A DNA stretch of 64,000 nt. It comes from Sipunculus nudus. Lineage: Eukaryota > Annelida > Sipuncula > Golfingiida > Sipunculidae. Of the stretch, positions 1-13,102 are shown in pieces. The stretch's first letter is position 1; each line of letters starts with the position of its first letter. The position numbers and the translations under genes were made by a program. The notes below the pieces were generated by a model. It searched no databases. It was not told where the DNA came from and was given only the letters and a program-made list of their open reading frames with translations. The stretch spans positions 63,740,159-63,804,158 of the forward strand of contig CM049313.1 of NCBI GenBank assembly GCA_026874595.1. Direction: 5' to 3'.

Positions 1-1719
1 ATGATGTCAGTATTGCGTAATTGTTTAAAGTTATGGGCCCAAACATAATGCACTTTTTAAAAAATCAAGAAATTTATTTACTCCTTTAACAAGAGGATTG
101 CTGAAGCTAGAGATTTTTTGTCAGTGATGTAACATTATTTAATCAAGATTCAATTGAATACCAAAAATTAGTTCTGAATTTTTCAAATTTTACAAGTTAT
201 TAGTATAAATATAAAATTAGTACCTTAAATTTTGCCCAAATTTGACCATGGCACGTTTGTTTCCTGAGAGCACTGTTGATATAATTTTCATATTATGCAC
301 ACATAAGGATTTCATCTTTGTAGTTTAGAAAGCTGAAAGAAATTGGCCAAATATTGTAGCTTTGATTAATGTTTTTATGAGACCATGTCAGACCCAGGCT
401 TAATCCAGCCCCTCTTCAGTCACCTGTATGTTGACCTTGTTGACCTTTCATCAGATTATGCATGCTTGAGCGAAGCATACACTGGGGCAGCCAGGCAACT
501 AATGCCCAGCCACAGTTGATCCAGGTGTCCAACCAAACTCATCTATTAGTTGTTTTGAAAAACAACATAACAATAAACAATAAATTAATAATTTTGTATT
601 TGTTTTTTTTTATAACAAATTAAAGAAAAATTTATAGAAAAGGAATTTGTTAGTTGATGAGTAACAGAAAGTTAACTTGCAGTTACTGATGATGTAAGAA
701 TCTTGTATGGATGGATAGAATGTTAATGTTATTCCAAATAACACCATGCAGTCACCTATGGTATTTTTCAGTGAAATTTTAATGATAAAAAAAATAAATC
801 ATATTATTCATTACTGATCATTAGGGATCATATGAATTGATGATAGACAAAGATGCAGTTGATAATATTAATCTAGATTCCTACTGTGTCTAGTGTGTAG
901 ATTGATGTGAAAGTAGTCCAAAGTGAATATATTACATTTATTTTTTTTAACATAAATAAAAGTCATAAAACCAGGTACTTATGATCATTATTTAAATTTG
1001 TGAATTTTGTATATTCTGGATTCTCAACATCATTGTTTGGCTAAAACTGAATAAATACTAGACATTGTGCGAATGCTTTGCAAATGTATTTGAATACGAA
1101 TATGAATATGTACTGCATTAAACAATTTTATTGCATAAGAATGGGAATTCAGGTAAAAATGAAAGTATTTGAATACCAGTGCAGATACTTTCAAAATGTA
1201 TTCATGAATGTATTCATGAATATATTCTATAATATTATTTCAATAATCATTTCAGTTATTTTTTATTTAAAAAAATCATATGATTTTCTTATTATTTTTT
1301 TAATAAAAATTATATTGGCACAATATTTGTTATTAAATTTTAATAAATAGTTAAACTCTTTTATTATATGTGCTGCTTATAAGTTATATGGCCAAGTCAA
1401 AATCTGTGTGACAATAGCACTCCATTTGTTAATAAAATAAATGAAATCAATCCTCTTCCCTGTCTCCAAAGATACTATCAAAATCATACATAAGCTAAAC
1501 ACCAACAACTCATAATAAAGCTTGTATTTATTACCACACAAAACAAGCATGTGCCTCTTTCCCAAATCATATTTTTTATCATATAAAAACCATGGGTCCC
1601 TTGTTTTTATTCGTGTCCAGTGAGGCAAATGAATACACATCAAAACTGACTGATCAGCCAATATTTCAACATGATAAGATACAAATAAATATGGTACAGT
1701 GATCACAAGTATATAAAAT
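1..1719. other. AT-rich DNA, no gene recognised
   Basis: Short open frames only, all low-complexity and without recognisable motifs or splice context. I see no repeat family here that I can name. Weak TATTTGCCATATT-like motifs appear near the right end and lead into the decayed minisatellite that follows. Confidence 0.5.
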
Positions 1720-2232
1720 TACATATTTGCCATATTACTAAAACGTATTAAACAGTATGTATAAGGTGGTTAATAAATATTATCTATCACATTGGTATAA
1801 ATTTAACAAAAGATAAATCAATTTTTAGAACATTTCCAAGAAGGAACAAAAAGAGATTAAAAATAATTGTTATATGCATTTCAAACAACAATATGTAGTG
1901 ATAAAAAACATTGCCAAAAAAATATAATATTGAAAAAATATTTGAAAATGAAAATATTTAAACAGATACTTCGCATTTTTATTTTCAATACATCACATGA
2001 AATATAACACAAGGACTGTTCTAGATATAAAACAAAATACTTTGTATACACATAACACACCAACAAAAATCTAGCACAATTGCTAAAACGTAGCGATAAA
2101 ACTTTAAAAATAGATATAATGATATTTGGCACAATTGTATGATGACATATCTAAACAATATTTGGTACATATATAGCTACCAAGTAACAATAAAAAGATT
2201 AAACAATATTTGGCACATTGCTCTGAAAAAAA
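1720..2232 (+). repeat. Degenerate left-type minisatellite
   Basis: Diverged copies of the unit that forms the arrays at 16.6-18.2 kb and 26.9-28.9 kb. Recognisable pieces are GATATTTGGCACAATTG, CAATATTTGGTACATA, CCAAGTAACAATAAAAAG and CAATATTTGGCACATTGC. The period is eroded but close to 46 bp between the best copies. Confidence 0.6.
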
Positions 2233-3383
2233 AAATATATATATATATTAAAAAATTGCAGAAACAATTTTTTGTTAAATAAATGAAATGTGTTATATCT
2301 TAGCCGCGTGTACTTATATCTCAAGTCTTGTTGAAGTGGCACCCAAGCCCAAGATTTCAGTCATTGCATTTATAAGATGGTTCACTGAGTATAGTCACGA
2401 TTGCTCTAGCCTTGACCAGTAGACTACCATGCCGTACTGATAAATATCGATTAGGCGGCACTTGTCAAAACTTGGCTCGAAAAGTTTAAGATCACAATTT
2501 GAAATCCTTTGATTTATTAATCATTTGAATTTATACAATCGGACCAACATGACGTACTGGAACATTATGTAAAAGACGCGGCACTATGTTGTTCGGTGGT
2601 TTCATGCGACTCTTTGGCTGTCCAAGGACTTACTGTAAACACTTCTTCCTGTGGAGTATGTTGTAGTCATTCACTTCCTCTAGGACTAAGGATCTGTAAC
2701 GACGCAGAAATCCAACATCAGTACAGGGCGGAGAATAGACAAATTTAAATTGACAACGAAGATTCACCCTTAACTCATGAGCTTCATGTATAAAACTATA
2801 ACAAGTTTTTCACAATCTGTATCAGTTTAAGGCCATCTTTAGCATCGTCAGCAGAAATTGCAAGTATTTAAAGTAACATTTTTTTTTTTATTTAATGATT
2901 TAAATATCGTATTCACCGATGCAGGTTTTAGTCCTTTCAGTGAACATGAAAGATAATACACTAAAAACATTTCCCTATCATAACAAAATAAATACTTTTT
3001 TATTTGTATATATTAGGTGAAGAATTAATAAACGTCCCTGCCCTGTTTTCAGATACTCCTGCTATTTTGCAATAAATATTGTTTAGACCGCAAATAGCAC
3101 TTACTTTTCTGTATTTTGTCGCATTAGTATTTGCCGTACGGGTATCTATTACTATTTTAGGTGATGTTAGAAGCGGCTCACAAGAGATTAAAATTTATCA
3201 TCCAGCGGCGAATATATATTCTCTTAAACCAGGAAGGGCTGGTGTAAAACTCTGGTAGGTTGCTCTTGCAAGTCAACTCGTGGGCTCTGCTGGAGGACAT
3301 CTGGTGAATGAAGAATGTCCTTGGTAGTTATATATCCTTAAATGTTTGCTTGTGTGTGTGTGGGGGGGGGGGGCAGCTGGATA
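2233..3383 (+). other. Left unique arm of element copy 1
   Basis: No gene. The last 200 bases align by eye with 19.40-19.53 kb and 29.85-29.99 kb: a block starting AAACCAGGAAG, then TAGGTTGCTC, then GGGCTCTGCTGG, comparable with AAACTAGGAAG, TATGTTGCTC and GCTGTGCTAG in copy 3. Confidence 0.5.
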
Positions 3384-3490
3384 GACACGTAATCACATAA
3401 AAACAAGTCCCAGTCTGGTGGTTAATAGGACAAACTGACTTGGTCATATTATTGTTCTTCATGGTTTGGTGATCACATACTTCGCCGTTA
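3384..3490 (+). repeat. Conserved subterminal block, left orientation (copy 1)
   Basis: Begins GACACGTAATCACATAAAAA and continues with a GTCCCAG...ACAAACTGACTTGG stretch, matching the blocks at 19537 and 29994 in the same orientation and those at 6405, 20985 and 33640 inverted. It is the most conserved part shared by all six arms. Confidence 0.65.
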
Positions 3491-3539
3491 CGATATTTGT
3501 TGAAACGGTACAAGGACTAGTCGGGGGATACTGTGTTTT

Positions 3540-4640
3540 CATACCGGTCCCGCCGCCGCCGCCGCATATAAATCTTGTTGGCGCGATAACTGAAAAAAAT
3601 ATTTCATGGATCTTTACCAATCTTGGTATATGTATAGATATGGGTGAGAGGTCGACACCTATTAAAAATGAGGTCATGACCTTTACTGGGAAAGCGTTCT
3701 TGATCTTGAATAGGTCCAAATTTGGGAAAAATCACACAAATACTTAAATATCTCAAGAAATCTTGCATGGATTGATCCCGAAATCAAGTTTATCGAAGAT
3801 CATGGATAGGGTTGTCATGCATGTACTAGAAACTGGTGGCGCCACCTATTATTTTTTACTTGTTTTCGTGCCTTTTAATACCGCCAAAATTGCTACTTGA
3901 CAGTACTGTGAGCATTATAAGCCAGAAACTAATGGACAGATTTCTTTAATATTATGCATATACATAGATATGGGTTATGGGATGATGTTTATTTAAATTG
4001 GGGTCATGACCTTTCCTATGAGAGTGGCCTTGACCTTGAATATTCCCATATTTGGTTAAATTCACACAAAATCTTTAATTTCTCTGTAAGGGATACATGG
4101 AATGATAAAAAAATCAAATTTACCGAAGATCTCCGATAGCTTTGTCTTTTGCAGAAGACAGGTGGGGCCACCTTGTGTCGTTTTCTTGTTAAAATGATGT
4201 TAACGCAATAACTTTGTAAGAATTTGAGGTAAGTCACCAAACCCACAGGTTTGATGCATCTTATCAACGGCTAGCTCAAGTTTGAACATGGATGACCATT
4301 TTTAAATTTTCATTTAAAATTATTTTTAAACCTTGGATTTTTTTCTCTTCTGCAGAATACAGGTGGCGCCGCCTTGTGTCGTTTTCTTGCTTTTGCAACT
4401 GTTAATACCCAACCATTTCCACTTGACAGCCCTGTAAGCATGGTAAATTGCAAACTAAAGGACAGATTTCTTTCATATCATGTATATAGATATGGATTAC
4501 GGAATGAGATATATTTCAATTTGGATCATGACCTCTCCTATGAGAGTGACCTTTACCTTAAATATGCCTATACTTATAAGAAACCATGGTGGCTTGCCAA
4601 GTGTCAGTCTCTGCATCTGAATTCAAGATGGGATCCTATT
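3540..4640 (+). repeat. GTCATGACC-type dispersed repeat, about three diverged units
   Basis: Three imperfect units share ATATGTATAGATATGGGT-like openings (about 3630, 3960 and 4480), then GGTCATGACCTTTCC and TATGAGAGTGACC. They also share CAGGTGGCGCCACCTTGTG-like segments (about 3832, 4158 and 4360). Family of this kind are frequent in bivalve genomes. A poly-G run follows at 4661-4675. Open frames here are repeat artefacts. Confidence 0.6.
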
Positions 4641-4680
4641 CTTCGAGGCTGGGAGGAGGAGGGGGGGGGGGGGGGTTAAT

Positions 4681-6404
4681 TGTCTGGTGATACTATGGCA
4701 CCTGCCGTGCCAAGAAGTATCTAGTTATATGTAAATATCAAACCGATTATGCCCTAATCTCAGCTGATAAATATTGACAAGCGGATTTACATAAACCAAC
4801 CACCGAGAGGTTTTGATTTTAGAAAAGGCCCGGGGCTCAAAGATTCAAATACTCCAATAATGTTTACCATTATCGTAACTTGTTTGGTAACTGAATATCG
4901 TTAGAAATAAAGCTATCTATCTGTAAAACGAATAGCAATGTAGGCCTTACCCTTTTCTCAATTAATCTTCATTATACTTTTGTAAAATTAGATGGTATGA
5001 TTTTATCATAAATGAAAAAAAAAATTCTTGAATTAAACATAAATATGTTACTATTATTAATATAATGATAAATTGTTGTTATCTCCTTTTTTATCTGATT
5101 ACACCCAAGAATCACTTGTCTCTCTGATATCAAACAATTTGATATTTATTTGAAATTTTAGCCCCCGGGTAAATGCAATTCAGTAACCCGTCGAGTTAAC
5201 ATATACGGCTGCATACAAATTTAATAACCCATTTAGAGAACATATACGGCTGCATACATACAAGTAAACATATATACAGACACACAGAATTTTCTAAAAA
5301 GGCAACGAAACACAGAACATTATCGTACATCTCTTTCAGAACCAAAACATCTCGAAGAATTCATCTCCCGGATCACGTTCTTTTCCTCCACATATTTTAT
5401 GTTATAGTGACCGATTACACAGCAATGCACTCGAGATATATTACTGTACAAACAGAGACAGGCAGACAGACGGGTTAATGTATAACCTCCATCATTTCTG
5501 GTTAGTTGGGGAAATAATGGCCGTCTGTCAAAGTTACCAAATATTTCAGTCGGTTGAAGTTCTGTACCATTTCAGTGAATTTACACTTTTCTCATTATAT
5601 ACTGAGTTTATATTTCTGTATAGTGGTGGAAATATTACTAGTGTGAGATAAATAAAGTCTTCATACCATCGGATATTTTACATATAAGGTTTCTATAATG
5701 TTTTATGATGAGCAAAGATACTACTACTGCCACTACTACTACTACAACTACTACTACTACTTCTTCTACTACTACCAATAATAATAAAAGTAATAATGAT
5801 AATAAAAATAATTATTGTTTATTTTTATTTTTATTATAATTATTACTTTTATTATTATTATTTCTTACAACGAAGCTTAATAGGAGTCACATTTTATTCA
5901 TTTCTTTGTTACCCTTTTGTTTTTCTGCATTTGATCATTTATCTGATTTGTTTGTTTACAAATTTCTCAGATAAGGTCAGCGATAAAAAAGTCGAAAGTG
6001 CTTGAATTGTACCTGCACATTCGCCCAAAGAAATGCGTTCACTATACTTTTCAAAGAATTTATTTATTTCTTTTTTATTTAAATTTGCACGGAGATCAGG
6101 CCGCAGGAAGGCAAAAAAATATATTAAAGAACCTGTTATAGAACCTGGTTCCCTGTTGTTAAAAATGCCACGTTGGATGTAGGATTTCACATTATAACTT
6201 TTTTTTTATTAATTTTATAAACTTTTCAATATAAATATATACATGTGCTGTACCCGAATTCAATAATAGCAGAGAAAGGGCTTTTTTTCATTTTGTAATT
6301 GAATTAGTAGATAGTTATACAGTGTTATCTCATCAACTCGTATGTATTAATCAGGCAGATTACCACTCACAAAAGGTATACATGTATTGAACATTAAGGA
6401 ATTC
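4681..6404. other. Core of element copy 1, no gene recognised
   Basis: AT-rich sequence with a triplet microsatellite at 5719-5775. No coding signal with a recognisable domain. Confidence 0.4.
5719..5775. repeat. (TAC)n microsatellite
   Basis: Interrupted run of TAC/ACT triplets, followed by AAT-rich sequence. Confidence 0.9.
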
Positions 6405-6510
6405 TGTGTATGATCGTCCGTCCATGACGAACGCTAATCTGACCAGGTTAAGGCATATTCTTGAAACCACGATACCGTGACGGTTTTTTATGTGATTACG
6501 ATTATGGGAT
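6405..6510 (-). repeat. Conserved subterminal block, inverted (copy 1)
   Basis: Contains ATGACGAACGCTAATCTGAC, then ACCGTGACGG and TTTTTTATGTGATTACGA. This is the reverse complement of the GATTAACGTTCGTCAT and AATCACATAAAAA features of the left-oriented blocks. Confidence 0.7.
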
Positions 6511-8102
6511 CCTGGTATAATGACCATTACGCTCATAAAGGTATTTAAATATTAGACGTGCAGCTTTGTCAAGCATCCAGGACGCATTCGAAGGGACCAA
6601 CCATGCATTCAGTAGGAAAAGTATGAAGTTTAAAAGAATATATTGTTTAAAGAGTTTAGGAATCGGTCGTCATCGGCACACAGTCTGCATGCATGCAGTG
6701 AGAGGTTTTGAAGAACGTCTATTCGTTAATGGCAACGTTATCAGAAATATGTTTTTATCCATGCATGAAGGTAAGGATTTTTATTAAAGTGTGATGTAAT
6801 GTTTAACTCCCTTATATAAAGGGTAAATCATTATCATACAACCGCCAAGATGAATTGTTTTTATCTTGGTTCGCTTATTAGCTGGTTGGTTGGTAATTTA
6901 TTTATTTGTTTGATTAGTTACTTGTTTGATTTGTTGTAACTCGGCACAAAATCAAATTCGATGATTGGAAAATACAAAAAAGACCAATGATCGATTATTT
7001 TAGGTACAATCTATGATAAAACGTGAATATGCTGCATAGAATAATAATTCACATATTGACAGAGGAAATTCAGGCTACTTGTACGCCACGCTGAAAGTTG
7101 TACGCGCTTATTTGTTGCATAAGGTTAAGTTTTAATGCTGTTCCGTGCTCCGTCATTCTAACATCTTGAACTGAACAGAATTTTTTTAACGGGATAATAA
7201 GACTTCGTTTGATGTGCATATATAATCGCTCGTGATCGATTTTGCAAATATGCAATCTATTTAATTGATAATGAAAGAAAATCAAACATCAATATAATCG
7301 ATCAATTGGCACACCACAAGTAATTAGCGACTTTACTCAAAATGTCACTGAATTATTTTTATGAGATTTTGTGAAGGGTTAGGATGTAAAACAAGGAACA
7401 ATCCATTACATGTTGAAGGTAAACTTGGTCGCTATAATATTTTAAACGGTTGTTTACCATTGCTAGAAAGGATTAACTGTTTATCCTGACTGAAAGCCAA
7501 AGTCAATCACAGGTTTAAAGGCCGCCTTTTATCTCGATAGCAGAGCTGACCTTCGATGCAATAATTGAATTGGTGAACAATGATACACATTAGTTTCGAC
7601 ATTTTTCATACATCGCCTGATTAAACACCAAAGTCTGTTCAAGACGTCGGGTTGGTGGTACAGAATGGGGCTCTGTTTTTTCCTAATTATAGTGCTAGAG
7701 AGACGTTTTAATAATTAGTTGAGAGCAAAACTAATCGTCACCTGCGGGTTTCAAGTTTTAATTTAGAATATTATCTTTATATAAATTCTCCCAGTTAAAG
7801 TCATATTACTACTTTACAATATTTATTATTGATGAATGAAAAATATTTTAATCATCCATACAAAATATACTTCATGTAAATTAATAAGTAACAATATGGC
7901 ATTTGAGAGGCGAAAAAGTAAGTTTTTATAGTTTTGTAAACTTAGTCTTGGTGACAGTGGTAAGCTATCAGAGTGTCACTAATAGTGTATATAATTACAA
8001 CGATCTTTAATGTTTGAAAATTTAAGCCACACCTGTTATCTTTTTAAAAGAACGTATATATAAATATAATACGCATTCATCTCCCATATAACTGCATGTT
8101 TT
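6511..8102. other. Probable right unique arm of copy 1, no gene
   Basis: No domain recognised in the short open frames. By position it should correspond to the right arms at 21.1-22.9 kb and 33.7-35.1 kb, but I could align only weak stretches. Confidence 0.35.
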
Positions 8103-10300
8103 TAGCTCAGCTGACAGAAAGTCATCTGAGCTATAGCGATCACTCTTTGTCCGTCGTCCGTCTGTCCGGCCGTCTGGCCGTCCGTTAACAGGGCACAAAT
8201 CGTAACCGCTGGACCTGGAATCTTCTAACTTGGCATCCCGGGAGGTCCATAAACAATCTCCTTGGAAACCTGAAATTAGGTCTCTATTACCAATATTCTT
8301 TGAGCTATGGGGCTTTGAAGTACCCCCCCCCCCCCCCAGAATAATCAAAATTTTGATACAAAAGCTCAAGTATCTGAATAACTACTGCATTGATCACCAT
8401 GGTTATGTGCATGAACATTCATCATGGGGTGTTCCATCAGCTCCTGTAGACTGGTGGTGCCACCTGTATTTTTCCATTTTTAGCTCAGCTGACTGAAAGT
8501 CAATTGAGCTATAGCGATCGTCCGTCCGGCCGTAATCAGGGCACAAATCGTAACCACTGGACCTGGAATCTTCTAATTTGGCATCCTGGAAGGTCCATAA
8601 AAAATCTCCTTTGATTGCGATGATTCTTTGCATGCTTTTTGATCATGGAGTGCTTCATCAGTTTCTGTAGACTGGTGGCTAACCCCCCCCCCCCCCCATG
8701 AGGCATGTTGTTTTCAGTGCCATCTTCTGTCATTGTCGTCCTCATCTGTAGGATATCTTGTAAACGCTTTAACCTTTTAAGGTCTGCATATTTTCTTCCA
8801 AAATTTGAAACACTCAATTGTTCATACGGAGGAGTTTGAAATTCGGTGACCTTGGCCTTCTTATTCAAGGTAAAATCTGCCGAAATGTGAATTTTTTGTG
8901 AACCCCATAACTTTTGAAGTATTCCACATTTTTTCCTCAAATTTGGTACACATATTGTTCATGCCAAGTTCTTGGTAAATTTTGAAACCGGTGACTTTGA
9001 CCATCATCTTCAAGGTGAAATCTGCCAAAATGTAAAAAAAAAAAATTTAACCCCATAATTTAAACACCAATTGTTCCTACTAAAATCAAGGATAAGTTAA
9101 AAAAAAGAGTGACCTTGACCTTCATCTTCAAGATCAAATCTGCAGAAATATGACATATTTGTGAACCCCATAACTTTTGAAGTATTCCACATTTTGTCCT
9201 CAAGTTTGGTTCACCAATTGTTCCTACCATGTTCTCGGACAAGTTGAAAGCTGGTTACCTTGACCTTTCTCTTCAATGTTAAAATTTCCGAAATGTAAAA
9301 TTTTTATGAACCCCTAAAATTTGGTACAACAATTGTTACTACCAAGCTCTCAGACGAGTTTGAAACCTGGTGACCTTGACCAGGATCTTCAAGGTCAAAT
9401 CAATGGAATTATAGTTATTGTCTTGTGGACGAGATAAGTTTTGAAGGGCTTCATATTTTGAAACACTCATTGTTCCTACCAAAATCTTGGATATGATAGA
9501 AATCCTGTGACCTTGAACCTTGATCTTCAAGGTCAAAACATATGCAATACTAGGCTTATTGTGACCCCAATAACTTTGCAAGTACTAAACAGTTTTCTTC
9601 AAATTTGACACACAAGTTTTTCTGCCAAAATGTCATCAGAGTTTGAAAAGCAGTGACCTTGACCTTCAAAGTCTAATCTGCTGAGATCTAGATTCATTGT
9701 TTTGAGATATTGCATATTTTACCCCTAATGTTTTAGGATGAACCATAGGGGGAGACATATATCTGTTTTGCACTGCAAAGACAGAGCCATTCTAGTTTCG
9801 ACTTTTTTTTACACATTTTTATATCTATTTTTGAGAACTTCAAATGAAGCAGTTGTCCATTAACAGGAATCTTCTAACTGAAATCCTTAGAGTTCCATTA
9901 AAAATATCTTTGGAAAATTGAAACTAGGTCATGGTTAACTATATTTTGTAAATTAGGGGAGAAAACAGGAGCACCAAGTGAGTCAGATGGGGCACAAATT
10001 GTATCCATTTGGCCTAAAATCCTCATACATGACTTTCAGAGAGGTCCTTAAAAAACACTTGGAAACCTGATATGTCACTCTGACCCATTTTCTACAAGCT
10101 GTGTGAAAGAACTTGATTTTAACACTAAATTAGTCAGGAGGGCATAAATGGTAGCAGCTGCATGTAGATTAAGGTCACTGTAACCTATATCTAAGGGCTA
10201 TTGGCAAAATACATGATTTCGACTCTGGGAGTCTTTTTGCCCATTGTTCAAGGCTCCTTGAATTCAGCTGAGCGTCATGGCCCATTGGCCACTTGTTTTT
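8103..10300 (+). mobile_element. AGCTCA-headed mollusc dispersed repeat, nested or tandem heads
   Basis: Two heads, at about 8103 and 8478, each start TTTTAGCTCAGCTGAC, form a short hairpin (GAGCTATAGCGATC) and continue with GTCCGTC and GGCACAAATCGTAACC segments. The body carries many GTGACCTTGACC units with TTCAAGGTCAAA (8.85-9.70 kb), spaced roughly 100-150 bases apart. The tail near 10260-10300 is TTCAGCTGAGCG...GGCCACTTGTTTTT, the usual end of this bivalve-abundant family. Two heads and one tail suggest an internal duplication or nested insertion. Poly-C runs lie at about 8324 and 8684. No coding capacity. Confidence 0.7.
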
Positions 10301-10639
10301 CCTTTCAGGGGCCACGTACTTCATGCATGGCCGCACCTGGGCCGAATGTTATAGTATAAAGCTGGAGAGAAGTAAGGAGGACGCCAGAGTGAATCAGTGC
10401 CTTGACACAGAACATTGAGAGCAATTAAGCTGATGTTTTGTGTCTTCATTTGCGAAATGGAACAATGTAAAAAAATAGTTTAATTCAGCAGAACAGCCTG
10501 TAGATAAAGTTCTGTTTCACCTTGTTTGGTCGGGAAGCTGATTCACCTTTGAGGGCACATCGGAGTGGCAGTATTAGTCATAAAATAGAGCACGTATATT
10601 CAAGAATACGGTGGTTGGCTTCATATTCGTGGGGTTACC

Positions 10640-11030
10640 ATTTCCCGGTTTCCACTTCTCAGTGGCGTCAATTTGACTTCAGGGGTGGGGGGACGACTCG
10701 CAACTTTTTTCAAACACACACTGTATATATACAGTTTTTATTGTCTGTGTGAAACAGTTCAATAAATTACAATTAAATATAAGGTTTTAGAACATTATGT
10801 ATTCTGTTTCCAGTATATGTTAATTCAAAATCAGGTTTAGATATTTAATATTTCATGTTAAACTCAGAAAATGAACTAAAGTGCATAATTCTAATTATGA
10901 TATATTTCCAATATATAAATATTATTCTCTGTATTTCAGGGGGGGGGGGTTTGATTACATAGATCATCCCCCCTTGCAAAAAAAAAGATGGGGTATATCC
11001 CCCCCCCCCCCCTTTATTGACGTCCCTGCT
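10640..11030. repeat. GTGGCGTCA/poly-G dispersed fragments
   Basis: A CAGTGGCGTCAATTTGACTT stretch with poly-G at the left, and an inverted counterpart with poly-C and TTGACGTCCCTGC at the right. Similar pieces occur at about 47100-47180. These look like inward-facing ends of a dispersed repeat. Confidence 0.4.
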
Positions 11031-11041
11031 ACTTCTTCAGT

Positions 11042-11230
11042 GCGGGCCTAGACAGCCGATCGGTAAAACGTTCGGCCTTCTCCGCTGGCGAACCGGTTTC
11101 AATCCAGGTTTTACCATGATTGTGGTAAATATAAAAACAATTTCCAAGGATTAGTTGTTCTCTTCGGGTTCTGCGGCTTCCTCCACCTCTCACTCTACGA
11201 TCTTCAATTCTATTAGTATCTTCTATTTAC
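11042..11230 (+). mobile_element. tRNA-derived SINE
   Basis: The tRNA-like head has an A-box-like GCCGATCGGTAAAACG and a B-box GGTTTCAATCC, with spacing close to a tRNA. A body segment GGGTTCTGCGGCTTCCTCC resembles the GGTTCTCCGGTTTCC motif of several animal SINEs. The acceptor stem does not pair, so this is not a tRNA gene. Confidence 0.55.
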
Positions 11231-12279
11231 GCCTTGAATATCTAACTGTATACCGAATCAATCTGACAAACTTTGCCGTTGCTGACTGAGCCAGTGCAAT
11301 CCGGGTTTTCCGGAGATCTGTGACTGGCTCGAGCGCCCACTTCACTTTCAGTCAGTCATGCAGTCAGTCACTTCACGACAGTCTAGCTTTCCCTATCTTA
11401 CATTAACTTACACAATTTACATAAGCACTATAATAAAAGTCGCAAAATATATGCACGCGAAATCTTACAGTTTTACGAAGACCTACGGAAACCTCGAATA
11501 AGTGAAAAAAAAATCTCCTTAAGCTTAATGGTAGATATATATACAAAATTATATTTGACACTATTTGTAAAATCAGTGTCTGATTTACGGTTTAAAATAT
11601 ATATATCGATATTGACGCTGACATATTAAGTACAAGGTGCATTTGAAGCCATTGTATAAATGGCTGGTCACTCGTGTAGTCTTCATATTCACGAGGATTT
11701 AATTTTCGCGATTTTTCCCTTACGCAAACATCGCGAATTTAAAACCCTTGCGAACAAAGAGCCAATCACAGTAGGCGAAAATAAATGTCAAAGGCCGGAC
11801 AAGCAACGGAGATGAAGGACAAGGAACCATACACTTGATTCAGGGCGTATCATCCTGTCCCATCTCATTTTGTCTAGTCAAGGGCTACATATGCCAGTTA
11901 TGTAACATCTGTAAAAATTATTTCAATTTCAAAAGTTTCAACCATTTTAGTTTCAAATGTTTTAATCTTACCCCTTCATCTGGTGAATGGGGAAACATGC
12001 GAATTTTAAACTTTCCTATAATTCATCCAGATTAATTCACAAGTATATTTCTACCTGCAAGAAAACGTGTATTAATTGAAATAAATTATACATTTTATGT
12101 TCCCTTTTTAATATCTTAAATTCACATCTTTCCTGCTGTTTATATTTTTTTTTGTTCAGCATTTATCCTACTTTAAACATTAATTTGCAAATTTTTCATG
12201 TGACATTTTTTACTATTGGTCACTCGGAAACATTTAAGATTGTCTCTTTACATATTTTTTCTTTTATCGAAATTGTATC

Positions 12280-12281
<2 letters not shown>
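11231..12281. other. No gene recognised
   Basis: Contains a fragment at about 11680-11780 with repeated TTCGCGA-type motifs (TTTTCGCGATTTTT, ATCGCGAATTT), also seen near 33.4 and 37.9 kb. Otherwise AT-rich and featureless. Confidence 0.4.

Positions 12282-12348
<67 letters not shown>
12282..12348. repeat. (TA)n microsatellite
   Basis: About 33 uninterrupted TA units. Confidence 0.95.
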
Positions 12349-12350
<2 letters not shown>

Positions 12351-12429
12351 TGTATATATTCTTTTATGGTAAAGATTTCAATTATATTAATTTATGTTTC
12401 TAATATATGTCGCTAATCAATCAAACATT

Positions 12430-12885
12430 GGTTGTTTTTACTGCTTTCGTTGTCGATTTCGCATTTTATTTCTCTTACCGTATCTTGTTATGAAAAACAT
12501 TGTTTTTAATCATTTTCTGTAACGTTTAACCTATGTGCCAAAAATTGGATTTAATTCTGTATACTGGTACTTGTTATCGATGTAACACCATTGGTTTTAC
12601 TCTTTTACTGTTATCAGCTATAAATGTGCCCAACATTGGCTTTAATCATTCACTGTTACTTGTTATCAATATGCAAACCTTTAGTTTTAATCTGTTCACT
12701 GTTACTTGTTATCGATGTCCCAAACATTGGTTTCGATATTTTTTTCTGTTTCTAGTTAACAATGTGCTAATTATTGATTTTAATCTGTTCACTGTTACTT
12801 GTTATTGATGTGCTAAACATTGTTTTGTAATCTGTTTTCTTTTACTATAGTTATCGTTGTGGCAAGCATTGATTTTAATCATTTA
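12430..12885 (-). repeat. Right-type minisatellite, decayed
   Basis: Diverged units with GTTACTTGTTATCGATGT followed by CCAAACATTGG and TTTTAATCTGTTCACT. Matching points lie about 45 or 92 bases apart, so the period is the same 46 bp as the large arrays. The TATCGATGTG form places it with the right-arm subtype of 35.1-37.0 kb. Confidence 0.6.
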
Positions 12886-13102
12886 CCGTTCTTGGTCCAA
12901 AGGGCACCGACCGAGACCCGTCTGGTATGTGACAGGGTAGATTTTAAGCGAAAATACGCTCGATCACTTGGCGGGCTTGAATATCGGCGACGTTCTGACG
13001 ATCCACAAATTCGGCCGAAGGCCGTTCTATATGTGACGCCGGCCTCCCATCTACCGAGTATGTTTTTATTGTCGGATAAAAAGAAGGATAGGTAGATTGT
13101 TA

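Larger units (their letters stand above)
1720..12880. mobile_element. Decayed large inverted-arm repeat element (copy 1)
   Basis: Proposed by comparison with the two clearer copies at 16.6-23.8 kb and 26.8-37.0 kb. The left side has a degenerate TTTGGCACA minisatellite (1720-2232), a unique arm, and the conserved subterminal block at 3384-3490. The inverted subterminal block is at 6405-6510. A right-subtype array with the same 46-bp spacing lies at 12430-12885. The stretch between the right block and the right array is far longer than in the other copies and contains a foreign dispersed repeat (8103-10300), so the right boundary is uncertain. The 2.9-kb core contains GTCATGACC-type repeats. 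No transposase was found. The left arm and the two blocks are solid; joining everything into one element is inference. Confidence 0.4.
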
